Assembly: GCA_946699065.1 (NCBI GenBank)
Contig: CAMPDV010000303.1
Location: 62,001-126,000 of the forward strand
Source: Loxodes magnus
Taxonomy: Eukaryota; Ciliophora; Karyorelictea; Loxodida; Loxodidae
Direction: 5' to 3'
DNA: 64,000 nt
The notes under the pieces were generated by a model. It was not told the DNA's origin, ran no database searches, and saw only the letters and a list, made by a program, of their open reading frames with translations. How positions within the stretch are numbered: position 1 is the stretch's first letter; every line of letters begins with the position of its first letter. The position numbers and the translations under genes are program-made. This document shows, piece after piece, positions 53,201 to 60,400 of this stretch.

Positions 53201-53931
53201 ATCTGCACTTCCCGATACGATGAACTCTGAATCACTGGATATAGCCACAGCATATACATAATGTGTGTGACCACTCATGGTCTTACAGGTACCTGTCTTG
53301 ACGTCCCATAGTCTCACCGTATAATCATAACTTCCCGATACGATGAACTCTGAATCACTGGATATAGCCACAGATCATACATAACTAGTGTGACCACTCA
53401 TGGTCTTACAGGTACCTGTCTTTACGTTCCATTGTCTCACCGTATAATCATAACTTCCCGATACGATGAACTCTGAATCACTGGATATAGCCCCAGCATA
53501 TACAACATTAGTGTGACCACTCATGGTCTTACAGGTACCTGTCTTGACGTCCCATAGTCTCACTGTATAATCATTACTTCCCGATACGATGAACTCTGAA
53601 TCACTTGATATAGTCACAGCATATACATAATGTGTGTGACCACTCATGGTCTTACAGGTACCTGTCTTGACGTCCCATAGTCTCACCGTATAATCATAAC
53701 TTCCCGATACGATGAACTCTGAATAACTGGATATAGCCACAGATGATACATAATTAGTGTGACCACTCATGGTCTTACAGGTACCTGTCTTGACGTCCCA
53801 TAGTCTCACCGTATAATCATTACTTCCCGATACGATGAACTCTGAATCACTGGATATAGACACAGCATATACATAATGTGTGTGACCACTCATGGTCTTA
53901 CAGGTACCTGTCTTGACGTCCCATAGTCTCA
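4906..53931 (-). CDS. WD40-array reading-frame segment C, about 398 blades in one frame if stops are sense
   Basis: All unit boundaries in this 49-kb segment stay in one frame, at exact multiples of 123 bp. Every stop that bounds an open stretch is at unit position 5, 7 or 25. Examples are TGA at position 7 (10,325-10,327), TAA at position 5 (7,625-7,627), TGA at position 5 (5,411-5,413), TAA at position 7 (23,978-23,980), TAG at position 5 (47,477-47,479) and TAG at position 25 (28,352-28,354). Under a code with UAR as Gln and UGA as Trp it would encode about 16,300 residues of WD40 only, which is extreme for one polypeptide. Processing, internal starts or a non-translated repeat reservoir are alternatives. 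No initiation region, other domain or genuine terminal stop context is visible. The strict frame over hundreds of units argues against neutral decay; the family call is sure, the gene model is not. Confidence 0.5.
5411..7615 (-). CDS. Open WD40 stretch of 734 codons (18 blades), first Cys30-rich region
   Basis: Bounded by TAA at position 5 (7,625-7,627) and TGA at position 5 (5,411-5,413). Reading from low coordinates, this is where blades with Cys instead of Trp at position 30 (plus-strand gtcacatag) first appear, near 5,825. One blade near 6,808 also has Val for Asp31 (LCVV). One RQWN blade with His23 sits near 6,190. Tyr14 blades (plus-strand gaataactgg) alternate with Asp14 blades. Loss of the strand-c Trp removes one residue of the stabilising tetrad, so these blades should be weaker or rely on neighbours. 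Confidence 0.4.
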   Translation of the reverse strand: MAISSDSEFIVSGSYDYTVRLWDVKTGTCKTMSGHTSYVYAVDISSYSEFIVSGSNDYTVRLCDVKTGTCKTMSGHTHYVYAVAISSYSEFIVSGSADYTVRLWDVKTGTCKTMSGHTSSVYAVAISSDSEFIVSGSNDYTVRLCDVKTGTCKTMSGHTSYVYAVDISSDSEFIVSGSYDYTVRLCDVKTGTCKTMSGHTHYVYAVAISSYSEFIVSGSADYTVRLWDVKTGTCKTMSGHTSSVYAVAISSDSEFIVSGSADYTVRLCVVKTGTCKTMSGHTHYVYAVAISSYSEFIVSGSADYTVRLWDVKTGTCKTMSGHTHYVYAVAISSYSEFIVSGSADYTVRLWDVKTGTCKTMSGHTNVVYAVAISSDSEFIVSGSNDYTVRLWDVKTGTCKTMSGHTSYVYAVAISSDSEFIVSGSYDYTVRLWDVKTGTCKTMSGHTSYVYAVDISSDSEFIVSGSHDYTVRQWNVKTGTCKTMSGHTHYVYAVAISSYSEFIVSGSADYTVRLCDVKTGTCKTMSGHTHYVYAVAISSYSEFIVSGSADYTVRLWDVKTGTCKTMSGHTSYVYAVAISSYSEFIVSGSADYTVRLCDVKTGTCKTMSGHTHYVYAVAISSDSEFIVSGSADYTVRLWDVKTGTCKTMSGHTSYVYAVDISSDSEFIVSGSYDYTVRLWDVKTGTCKTMSGHTSSVYAVAISSDSEFIVSGSYDYTVRLWDVKTGTCKTMSGHTS
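8477..9097 (-). repeat. WD40 units with TGA and TAA in alternate blades
   Basis: Five units in a two-unit rhythm. TGA at position 7 falls at 8,480, 8,726 and 9,095, and TAA at position 5 falls at 8,609 and 8,978. The TAA units share linked markers: GCC for Ala8 (plus-strand ccacggcat) and often TTA for TCA at Ser15 (Leu15). That TAA haplotype recurs near 12,545, 15,615, 21,520, 30,010, 41,940, 46,120 and 49,320, so it is one lineage spread by duplication. Confidence 0.85.
12113..12661 (-). repeat. Stop-rich WD40 units with all three stop types
   Basis: TAG at 12,116 (position 25), TGA at 12,170 and 12,416 (position 7), TAA at 12,545 (position 5). One two-blade open piece (12,170-12,412) carries Ile40 (TISGH; plus-strand cacttatgg) and an RQWN blade. 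This Ile40 plus SCVSAV plus RQWN module recurs near 18,960, 21,300 and 11,580. No non-repeat sequence is present. Confidence 0.85.
12617..15481 (-). repeat. 28-unit higher-order repeat, copy 1 (partner 16,061-18,925)
   Basis: About 2.86 kb matched at an offset of 3,444 bp (28 x 123). The series of open pieces (162, 162, 367, 185 codons) is identical in both copies, so the positions of interrupting codons are conserved. Differences are few: one HYV/SYV exchange in the 367-codon piece, and a Cys30/Trp30 exchange with an HYV/SYV exchange in the 185-codon piece. Confidence 0.9.
16061..18925 (-). repeat. 28-unit higher-order repeat, copy 2
   Basis: Second copy of 12,617-15,481, with the same order of blades and of TGA/TAG codons. 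It ends where the partner continues into a TGA unit and this copy continues into the Ile40 module near 18,940. Confidence 0.9.
19069..20532 (-). repeat. 27-unit-offset duplicate, copy 1 (partner 22,390-23,853)
   Basis: About 1.46 kb (12 units) repeated at an offset of 3,321 bp (27 x 123), including interrupting TGA at 19,919 and 20,165 and TAA near 20,294. Borders fall inside units at variable codons, as expected for unequal exchange between near-identical repeats. Confidence 0.88.
22010..23236 (-). CDS. Open WD40 stretch of 408 codons (10 blades), 27-unit duplicate
   Basis: Ten blades bounded by TGA at position 7. The upstream two thirds match 19,069-19,915 at an offset of 27 units (3,321 bp). 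It contains two Cys30 blades, two Asn13 blades (plus-strand tcattcgat) and one Ile17 blade (DSEI). The stop-delimited stretch just above it (23,240-23,482) also matches its partner at 19,919-20,161, so duplication copied the interrupting TGA codons faithfully along with the blades. Confidence 0.4.
   Translation of the reverse strand: MAISSDSEFIVSGSADYTVRLWDVKTGTCKTMSGHTSYVYAVDISSDSEFIVSGSHDYTVRLCDVKTGTCKTMSGHTHYVYAVAISSYSEFIVSGSADYTVRLWDVKTGTCKTMSGHTNVVYAVAISSDSEFIVSGSNDYTVRLWDVKTGTCKTMSGHTSYVYAVAISNDSEFIVSGSNDYTVRLWDVKTGTCKTMSGHTHYVYAVAISSYSEFIVSGSADYTVRLWDVKTGTCKTMSGHTSSVYAVAISSDSEFIVSGSNDYTVRLWDVKTGTCKTMSGHTSYVYAVDISSDSEFIVSGSYDYTVRLCDVKTGTCKTMSGHTHYVYAVAISSYSEFIVSGSADYTVRLWDVKTGTCKTMSGHTSSVYAVAISSDSEIIVSGSYDYTVRLWDVKTGTCKTMSGHTSCV
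22390..23853 (-). repeat. 27-unit-offset duplicate, copy 2
   Basis: Second copy of 19,069-20,532, with TGA at 23,240 and TAA at 23,615 in the corresponding units. After it come a TGA unit and the only TAA seen at position 7 (23,978). Confidence 0.88.
28349..29515 (-). repeat. WD40 units with a run of TGA at exactly 123-bp spacing
   Basis: TAG at 28,352 (position 25), then TGA at position 7 at 28,406 and 28,529. After a 185-codon open stretch, TGA follows in four consecutive units at 29,144, 29,267, 29,390 and 29,513. Two of these four blades have the RQWN strand c. The unit at 29,144 also has Gly9. The equal spacing shows runs of identical Trp7-type blades if TGA is Trp. Confidence 0.85.
30251..31477 (-). 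CDS. Open WD40 stretch of 408 codons (10 blades) with Glu33 blades
   Basis: Ten blades bounded by TGA at position 7. Three blades have Glu for Lys33 (DVETG; plus-strand ctctacgtccc), a charge reversal in the strand c-d turn that clusters here and again at 52.4-55.4 kb. One blade near 31,070 has Gly21 changed to Glu (VSES). All keep Trp30. It continues past TGA into a nine-blade stretch at 31,481-32,584 of similar types (NYVS, NVVY, SSVY), also free of Cys30. Confidence 0.4.
   Translation of the reverse strand: MAISSDSEFIVSGSADYTVRLWDVKTGTCKTMSGHTNYVSSVAISSDSEFIVSGSNDYTVRLWDVKTGTCKTMSGHTNYVSSVAISSDSEFIVSGSNDYTVRLWDVETGTCKTMSGHTHYVYAVAISSDSEFIVSESYDYTVRLWDVETGTCKTMSGHTHYVYAVAISSYSEFIVSGSADYTVRLWDVKTGTCKTMSGHTNVVYAVAISSDSEFIVSGSNDYTVRLWDVKTGTCKTMSGHTSYVYAVAISSDSEFIVSGSYDYTVRLWDVETGTCKTMSGHTHYVYAVAISSYSEFIVSGSADYTVRLWDVKTGTCKTMSGHTSYVYAVAISSDSEFIVSGSYDYTVRLWDVKTGTCKTMSGHTSYVYAVAISSDSEFIVSGSNDYTVRLWDVKTGTCKTMSGHTSYV
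32585..33451 (-). repeat. Run of Phe4-Tyr5-TGA blades paired with RQWN strands
   Basis: TGA at position 7 falls at 32,588, 32,711, 32,834, 32,957 and 33,449; the first four are one unit apart. Each is in the context GHTFYV-TGA-SV (plus-strand cataaaatgtgtg), with TTT at position 4. Several of the same blades have RQWN in strand c. The same type returns at 34,802, 34,925 and 35,048, and singly at 24,113, 52,760, 59,523 and 62,106. In this blade type TGA at position 7 was always seen, which ties the codon to a blade lineage rather than to random damage. Confidence 0.85.
35173..37315 (-). repeat. 18-unit higher-order repeat, copy 1 (partner 37,387-39,529)
   Basis: About 2.14 kb matched at an offset of 2,214 bp (18 x 123). 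The copies are nearly adjacent, so this is a tandem duplication of 18 units. The one clear coding difference I saw is TAT at 36,961-36,963 here against TAG at 39,175-39,177 in the partner, at position 25. Confidence 0.9.
35786..37135 (-). CDS. Open WD40 stretch of 449 codons (11 blades), first copy of an 18-unit block
   Basis: Eleven blades bounded by TGA at position 7 (37,139-37,141 and 35,786-35,788). They include two RQWN blades (one Ala23, one His23 with Tyr14) and two Cys30 blades. The region is repeated 2,214 bp away at 38,000-39,349, where one Tyr25 codon (TAT) has become TAG at 39,175-39,177 and shortens the standard-code stretch. That single difference between near-identical copies gives a clean example of a stop appearing at position 25 with no other decay around it. 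Confidence 0.4.
   Translation of the reverse strand: MAISSDSEFIVSGSADYTVRLCDVKTGTCKTMSGHTHYVYAVAISSDSEFIVSGSADYTVRLWDVKTGTCKTMSGHTSYVYAVDISSDSEFIVSGSYDYTVRLWDVKTGTCKTMSGHTSSVYAVAISSDSEFIVSGSYDYTVRLWDVKTGTCKTMSGHTSYVYAVDISSDSEFIVSGSHDYTVRLCDVKTGTCKTMSGHTHYVYAVAISSYSEFIVSGSHDYTVRLWDVKTGTCKTMSGHTNVVSSVAISSDSEFIVSGSADYTVRQWNVKTGTCKTMSGHTNYVSSVAISSDSEFIVSGSYDYTVRLWDVKTGTCKTMSGHTSYVYAVDISSYSEFIVSGSHDYTVRQWNVKTGTCKTMSGHTHYVYAVAISSYSEFIVSGSADYTVRLWDVKTGTCKTMSGHTSYVYAVAISSDSEFIVSGSNDYTVRLWDVKTGTCKTMSGHTSHV
37387..39529 (-). repeat. 18-unit higher-order repeat, copy 2
   Basis: Second tandem copy of 35,173-37,315. It overlaps the start of the 34-unit duplication that follows, so blocks of different length were duplicated in succession on the same material. 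Confidence 0.9.
38000..39172 (-). CDS. Open WD40 stretch of 390 codons, second copy of the 18-unit block
   Basis: Blade for blade the same as 35,786-36,958 at an 18-unit offset. It ends upstream at TAG in position 25 (39,175-39,177) where the other copy has TAT. Contains the same two RQWN blades and one Cys30 blade. Its downstream end is TGA at position 7 followed by Tyr8 (the plus-strand catatcatac form), a rare arrangement in which Trp7 would be followed by Tyr instead of Ser. Confidence 0.4.
   Translation of the reverse strand: MRLWDVKTGTCKTMSGHTSYVYAVDISSDSEFIVSGSYDYTVRLWDVKTGTCKTMSGHTSSVYAVAISSDSEFIVSGSYDYTVRLWDVKTGTCKTMSGHTSYVYAVDISSDSEFIVSGSHDYTVRLCDVKTGTCKTMSGHTHYVYAVAISSYSEFIVSGSHDYTVRLWDVKTGTCKTMSGHTNVVSSVAISSDSEFIVSGSADYTVRQWNVKTGTCKTMSGHTNYVSSVAISSDSEFIVSGSYDYTVRLWDVKTGTCKTMSGHTSYVYAVDISSYSEFIVSGSHDYTVRQWNVKTGTCKTMSGHTHYVYAVAISSYSEFIVSGSADYTVRLWDVKTGTCKTMSGHTSYVYAVAISSDSEFIVSGSNDYTVRLWDVKTGTCKTMSGHTSHV
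38915..43045 (-). repeat. 34-unit tandem higher-order repeat, copy 1 (partner 43,097-47,227)
   Basis: About 4.1 kb matched at an offset of 4,182 bp (34 x 123), with the two copies adjacent. Open pieces at 40,337, 42,059, 42,305 and 42,551 correspond to 44,519, 46,241, 46,487 and 46,733. Differences are at variable codons, for example a TGA-Tyr8 unit near 41,321 against an Asn4-Ile5 unit near 45,503, and TAT against TAG at position 25 near 44,096. Confidence 0.88.
43097..47227 (-). repeat. 34-unit tandem higher-order repeat, copy 2
   Basis: Second copy of 38,915-43,045. Contains the only Asn4-Ile5 blade I noticed (near 45,511) and ends shortly before the stop-dense block starting at 47,468. 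Cys30 blades are frequent in both copies. Confidence 0.88.
47468..50305 (-). repeat. Densest recoded/stop block: 23 units, most carrying TAA, TAG or TGA
   Basis: Nearly every unit has an interrupting codon: TAG at position 5 (47,477, 48,461, 49,076, and near 49,937 and 50,183), TAA at position 5 (47,600, 47,846, 48,338, 48,584, 48,953 and others), TGA at position 7 (47,717, 47,963, 48,701, 49,562) and TAG at position 25 (48,278, 48,893, near 49,754). The TAG-at-5 units read GHTN-TAG-VSAV with ACA for Thr3. A two-unit module (246 bp) is tandemly doubled at about 47,590-48,000. The series TAG25, TAA5, TAG5 recurs from 48,278, 48,893 and 49,754. Only three short pieces are open in the standard code. 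Confidence 0.85.
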
Positions 53932-53934
53932 CGT
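53929..53934 (-). other. 1-bp deletion between segments B and C
   Basis: Plus-strand tctcacgtataat replaces tctcaccgtataat, removing one base from the Thr26-Val27 codons and changing frame. Identical to the event near 54,422. Confidence 0.85.
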
Positions 53935-54423
53935 ATAATCATTACTTCCCGATACGATGAACTCTGAATCACTGGATATAGACACAGCATATACATAATG
54001 TGTGTGACCACTCATGGTCTTACAGGTACCTGTCTCTACGTCCCATAGTCTCACCGTATAATCATAACTTCCCGATACGATGAACTCTGAATCACTGGAT
54101 ATAGCCACAGCATATACATAATTAGTGTGACCACTCATGGTCTTACAGGTACCTGTCTTGACGTCCCATAGTCTCACCGTATAATCATAACTTCCCGATA
54201 CGATGAACTCTGAATCACTGGATATAGCCACAGCATATACAGAACTAGTGTGACCACTCATGGTCTTACAGGTACCTGTCTTGACGTCCCATAGTCTCAC
54301 CGTATAATCATAACTTCCCGATACGATGAACTCTGAATCACTGGATATAGACACAGCATATACATAATGTGTGTGACCACTCATGGTCTTACAGGTACCT
54401 GTCTTGACGTCCCATAGTCTCAC
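53932..54423 (-). CDS. WD40-array reading-frame segment B (four-unit block between two identical 1-bp deletions)
   Basis: Four blades (491 bp) lie in a frame of their own. At each border the usual plus-strand tctcaccgtataat reads tctcacgtataat, having lost one C, and each deletion creates a frameshift TGA at 53,929-53,931 and 54,420-54,422. The four-unit content (types HYV, NYV, SSV, HYV in plus order) is repeated almost exactly in the adjacent 54,424-54,845, the visible protein difference being Glu33 against Lys33 in one blade. The deletion was therefore probably copied by tandem duplication rather than arising twice. This segment cannot be fused in frame to its neighbours without frameshifting. 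Sequencing error in a two-C run is possible, but two identical events exactly four units apart argue for one ancestral event or an assembly duplication. Confidence 0.4.
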
Positions 54424-54425
54424 GT
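54420..54425 (-). other. 1-bp deletion between segments A and B
   Basis: Same loss of one C as near 53,931, 491 bp away (four units minus one base), inside a duplicated four-unit block. Confidence 0.85.
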
Positions 54426-57400
54426 ATAATCATTACTTCCCGATACGATGAACTCTGAATCACTGGATATAGACACAGCATATACATAATGTGTGTGACC
54501 ACTCATGGTCTTACAGGTACCTGTCTTGACGTCCCATAGTCTCACCGTATAATCATAACTTCCCGATACGATGAACTCTGAATCACTGGATATAGCCACA
54601 GCATATACATAATTAGTGTGACCACTCATGGTCTTACAGGTACCTGTCTTGACGTCCCATAGTCTCACCGTATAATCATAACTTCCCGATACGATGAACT
54701 CTGAATCACTGGATATAGCCACAGCATATACAGAACTAGTGTGACCACTCATGGTCTTACAGGTACCTGTCTTGACGTCCCATAGTCTCACCGTATAATC
54801 ATAACTTCCCGATACGATGAACTCTGAATCACTGGATATAGCCACAGATCATACATAACTAGTGTGACCACTCATGGTCTTACAGGTACCTGTCTTTACG
54901 TTCCATTGTCTCACCGTATAATCATAACTTCCCGATACGATGAACTCTGAATCACTGGATATAGCCCCAGCATATACAACATTAGTGTGACCACTCATGG
55001 TCTTACAGGTACCTGTCTTGACGTCCCATAGTCTCACCGTATAATCATAACTTCCCGATACGATGAACTCTGAATCATTCGATATAGCCACAGATCATAC
55101 AGAACTAGTGTGACCACTCATGGTCTTACAGGTACCTGTCTTGACGTCCCATAGTCTCACCGTCTAATCTGCACTTCCCGATACGATGAACTCTGAATCA
55201 CTGGATATAGCCACAGCATATACAGAACTAGTGTGACCACTCATGGTCTTACAGGTACCTGTCTTGACGTCCCATAGTCTCACCGTATAATCATTACTTC
55301 CCGATACGATGAACTCTGAATCACTGGATATAGCCACATATCATACATGACTAGTGTGACCACTCATGGTCTTACAGGTACCTGTCTCTACGTCCCATAG
55401 TCTCACCGTATAATCATAACTTCCCGATACGATGAACTCTGAATCACTTGATATAGCCACAGCATATACATAATGTGTGTGACCACTCATGGTCTTACAG
55501 GTACCTGTCTTGACGTCCCATAGTCTCACCGTCTAATCTGCACTTCCCGATACGATGAACTCTGAATCACTGGATATAGCCACAGATCATACATAACTAG
55601 TGTGACCACTCATGGTCTTACAGGTACCTGTCTTGACGTCCCATAGTCTCACCGTATAATCATGACTTCCCGATACGATGAACTCTGAATCACTGGATAT
55701 GGCCACAGCAGATACATAACTAGTGTGACCACTCATGGTCTTACAGGTACCTGTCTTGACGTCCCATAGTCTCACCGTATAATCATAACTTCCCGATACG
55801 ATGAACTCTGAATCACTGGATATAGCCACAGCAGATACAGAACTAGTGTGACCACTCATGGTCTTACAGGTACCTGTCTTGACGTCCCATAGTCTCACCG
55901 TATAATCATAACTTCCCGATACGATGAACTCTGAATCACTGGATATAGCCACAGCATATACAGAACTAGTGTGACCACTCATGGTCTTACAGGTACCTGT
56001 CTTGACGTCCCATAGTCTCACCGTATAATCATAACTTCCCGATACGATGAACTCTGAATCACTGGATATGGCCACAGCAGATACATAACTAGTGTGACCA
56101 CTCATGGTCTTACAGGTACCTGTCTTGACGTCCCATAGTCTCACCGTATAATCTGCACTTCCCGATACGATGAACTCTGAATAACTGGATATAGCCACAG
56201 ATGATACATAATTAGTGTGACCACTCATGGTCTTACAGGTACCTGTCTTGACGTCCCATAGTCTCACTGTATAATCATTACTTCCCGATACGATGAACTC
56301 TGAATCACTGGATATGGCCACAGCAGATACATAACTAGTGTGACCACTCATGGTCTTACAGGTACCTGTCTTGACGTCCCATAGTCTCACCGTATAATCT
56401 GCACTTCCCGATACGATGAACTCTGAATAACTGGATATAGCCACAGATGATACATAATTAGTGTGACCACTCATGGTCTTACAGGTACCTGTCTTGACGT
56501 CCCATAGTCTCACTGTATAATCATAACTTCCCGATACGATGAACTCTGAATCACTGGATATAGCCACAGATGATACTCAACTAGTGTGACCACTCATGGT
56601 CTTACAGGTACCTGTCTTGACGTCCCATAGTCTCACCGTATTATCTCCACTTCCCGATACGATGAACTCTGAATCACTGGATATAGCCACAGCATATACA
56701 TAATGTGTGTGACCACTCATGGTCTTACAGGTACCTGTCTTGACGTCCCATAGTCTCACCGTATAATCATAACTTCCCGATACGATGAACTCTGAATCAC
56801 TGGATATAGCCACAGCATATACAGAACTAGTGTGACCACTCATGGTCTTACAGGTACCTGTCTTGACGTCCCATAGTCTCACCGTATAATCATTACTTCC
56901 CGATACGATGAACTCTGAATCATTCGATATAGCCACAGCATATACATAATGTGTGTGACCACTCATGGTCTTACAGGTACCTGTCTTGACGTCCCATAGT
57001 CTCACCGTATAATCATAACTTCCCGATACGATGAACTCTGAATCACTTGATATAGCCACAGCATATACATAATGTGTGTGACCACTCATGGTCTTACAGG
57101 TACCTGTCTTGACGTCCCATAGTCTCACCGTATAATCATTACTTCCCGATACGATGAACTCTGAATCACTGGATATGGCCACAGCATATACAGAACTAGT
57201 GTGACCACTCATGGTCTTACAGGTACCTGTCTTGACGTCCCATAGTCTCACCGTATAATCATAACTTCCCGATACGATGAACTCTGAATCACTGGATATG
57301 GCCACAGCAGATACATAACTAGTGTGACCACTCATGGTCTTACAGGTACCTGTCTTGACGTCCCATAGTCTCACCGTATAATCTGCACTTCCCGATACGA

Positions 57401-60400
57401 TGAACTCTGAATCACTGGATATAGCCACAGCATATACAGAACTAGTGTGACCACTCATGGTCTTACAGGTACCTGTCTTGACGTCCCATAGTTTCACCGT
57501 ATAATCATTACTTCCCGATACGATGAACTCTGAATCATTCGATATAGCCACAGCACATACATAATGTGTGTGACCACTCATGGTCTTACAGGTACCTGTC
57601 TTGACGTCCCATAGTCTCACCGTATTATCTCCACTTCCCGATACGATGAACTCTGAATCACTGGATATAGCCACAGCATATACATAATGTGTGTGACCAC
57701 TCATGGTCTTACAGGTACCTGTCTTGACGTCCCATAGTCTCACCGTATAATCATAACTTCCCGATACGATGAACTCTGAATCACTGGATATATCCACAGC
57801 ATATACATAACTAGTGTGACCACTCATGGTCTTACAGGTACCTGTCTTGACGTCCCATAGTCTCACCGTATAATCATAACTTCCCGATACGATGAACTCT
57901 GAATCACTGGATATAGCCACAGCATATACAGAACTAGTGTGACCACTCATGGTCTTACAGGTACCTGTCTTGACGTCCCATAGTCTCACCGTATAATCAT
58001 GACTTCCCGATACGATGAACTCTGAATCACTGGATATAGCCACAGCATATACAGAACTAGTGTGACCACTCATGGTCTTACAGGTACCTGTCTTGACGTC
58101 CCATAGTCTCACCGTATAATCATAACTTCCCGATACGATGAACTCTGAATCACTGGATATAGACACAGCATATACATAATGTGTGTGACCACTCATGGTC
58201 TTACAGGTACCTGTCTTGACGTCCCATAGTCTCACCGTATAATCATTACTTCCCGATACGATGAACTCTGAATCACTTGATATAGCCACAGCATATACAA
58301 CATTAGTGTGACCACTCATGGTCTTACAGGTACCTGTCTTTACGTTCCATTGTCTCACCGTATAATCTGCACTTCCCGATACGATGAACTCTGAATCACT
58401 GGATATAGCCACAGCATATACATAATGTGTGTGACCACTCATGGTCTTACAGGTACCTGTCTTGACGTCCCATAGTCTCACCGTATAATCATAACTTCCC
58501 GATACGATGAACTCTGAATCACTGGATATATCCACAGCATATACATAACTAGTGTGACCACTCATGGTCTTACAGGTACCTGTCTTGACGTCCCATAGTC
58601 TCACCGTATAATCATAACTTCCCGATACGATGAACTCTGAATCACTGGATATAGCCACAGCAGATACATAACTAGTGTGACCACTCATGGTCTTACAGGT
58701 ACCTGTCTTGACGTCCCATAGTCTCACCGTATAATCATTACTTCCCGATACGATGAACTCTGAATCATTCGATATAGCCACAGCACATACATAATGTGTG
58801 TGACCACTCATGGTCTTACAGGTACCTGTCTTGACGTCCCATAGTCTCACCGTATAATCATAACTTCCCGATACGATGAACTCTGAATCACTGGATATAG
58901 CCACAGCATATACAGAACTAGTGTGACCACTCATGGTCTTACAGGTACCTGTCTTGACGTCCCATAGTCTCACCGTATAATCATTACTTCCCGATACGAT
59001 GAACTCTGAATCATTCGATATAGCCACAGCATATACATAATGTGTGTGACCACTCATGGTCTTACAGGTACCTGTCTTGACGTCCCATAGTCTCACCGTA
59101 TTATCTCCACTTCCCGATACGATGAACTCTGAATCACTTGATATAGCCACAGCATATACATAATGTGTGTGACCACTCATGGTCTTACAGGTACCTGTCT
59201 TGACGTCCCATAGTCTCACCGTATAATCATAACTTCCCGATACGATGAACTCTGAATCACTGGATATAGCCACAGCATATACAGAACTAGTGTGACCACT
59301 CATGGTCTTACAGGTACCTGTCTTGACGTCCCATAGTCTCACCGTATAATCATAACTTCCCGATACGATGAACTCTGAATCACTGGATATAGCCACAGCA
59401 GATACATAACTAGTGTGACCACTCATGGTCTTACAGGTACCTGTCTTGACGTCCCATAGTCTCACCGTATAATCATAACTTCCCGATACGATGAACTCTG
59501 AATAACTGGATATAGCCACAGATCATACATAAAATGTGTGACCACTCATGGTCTTACAGGTACCTGTCTTGACGTCCCATAGTCTCACCGTATAATCATA
59601 ACTTCCCGATACGATGAACTCTGAATCACTTGATATAGCCACAGCATATACAGAACTAGTGTGACCACTCATGGTCTTACAGGTACCTGTCTTGACGTCC
59701 CATAGTCTCACCGTATAATCATTACTTCCCGATACGATGAACTCTGAATCACTGGATATAGCCAAAGCATATACATAATTAGTGTGACCACTCATGGTCT
59801 TACAGGTACCTGTCTTGACGTCCCATAGTCTCACCGTATAATCTGCACTTCCCGATACGATGAACTCTGAATCACTGGATATAGCCACAGCAGATACATA
59901 ACTAGTGTGACCACTCATGGTCTTACAGGTACCTGTCTTGACGTCCCATAGTCTCACCGTATAATCTGCACTTCCCGATACGATGAACTCTGAATAACTG
60001 GATATAGCCACAGATGATACATAATTAGTGTGACCACTCATGGTCTTACAGGTACCTGTCTTGACGTCCCATAGTCTCACCGTATAATCTGCACTTCCCG
60101 ATACGATGAACTCTGAATCACTGGATATAGCCCCAGCATATACAGAACTAGTGTGACCACTCATGGTCTTACAGGTACCTGTCTTGACGTCCCATAGTCT
60201 CACCGTATAATCATGACTTCCCGATACGATGAACTCTGAATCACTGGATATAGCCACAGCATATACAGAACTAGTGTGACCACTCATGGTCTTACAGGTA
60301 CCTGTCTTGACGTCCCATAGTCTCACCGTATAATCATAACTTCCCGATACGATGAACTCTGAATCACTGGATATAGACACAGCATATACATAATGTGTGT

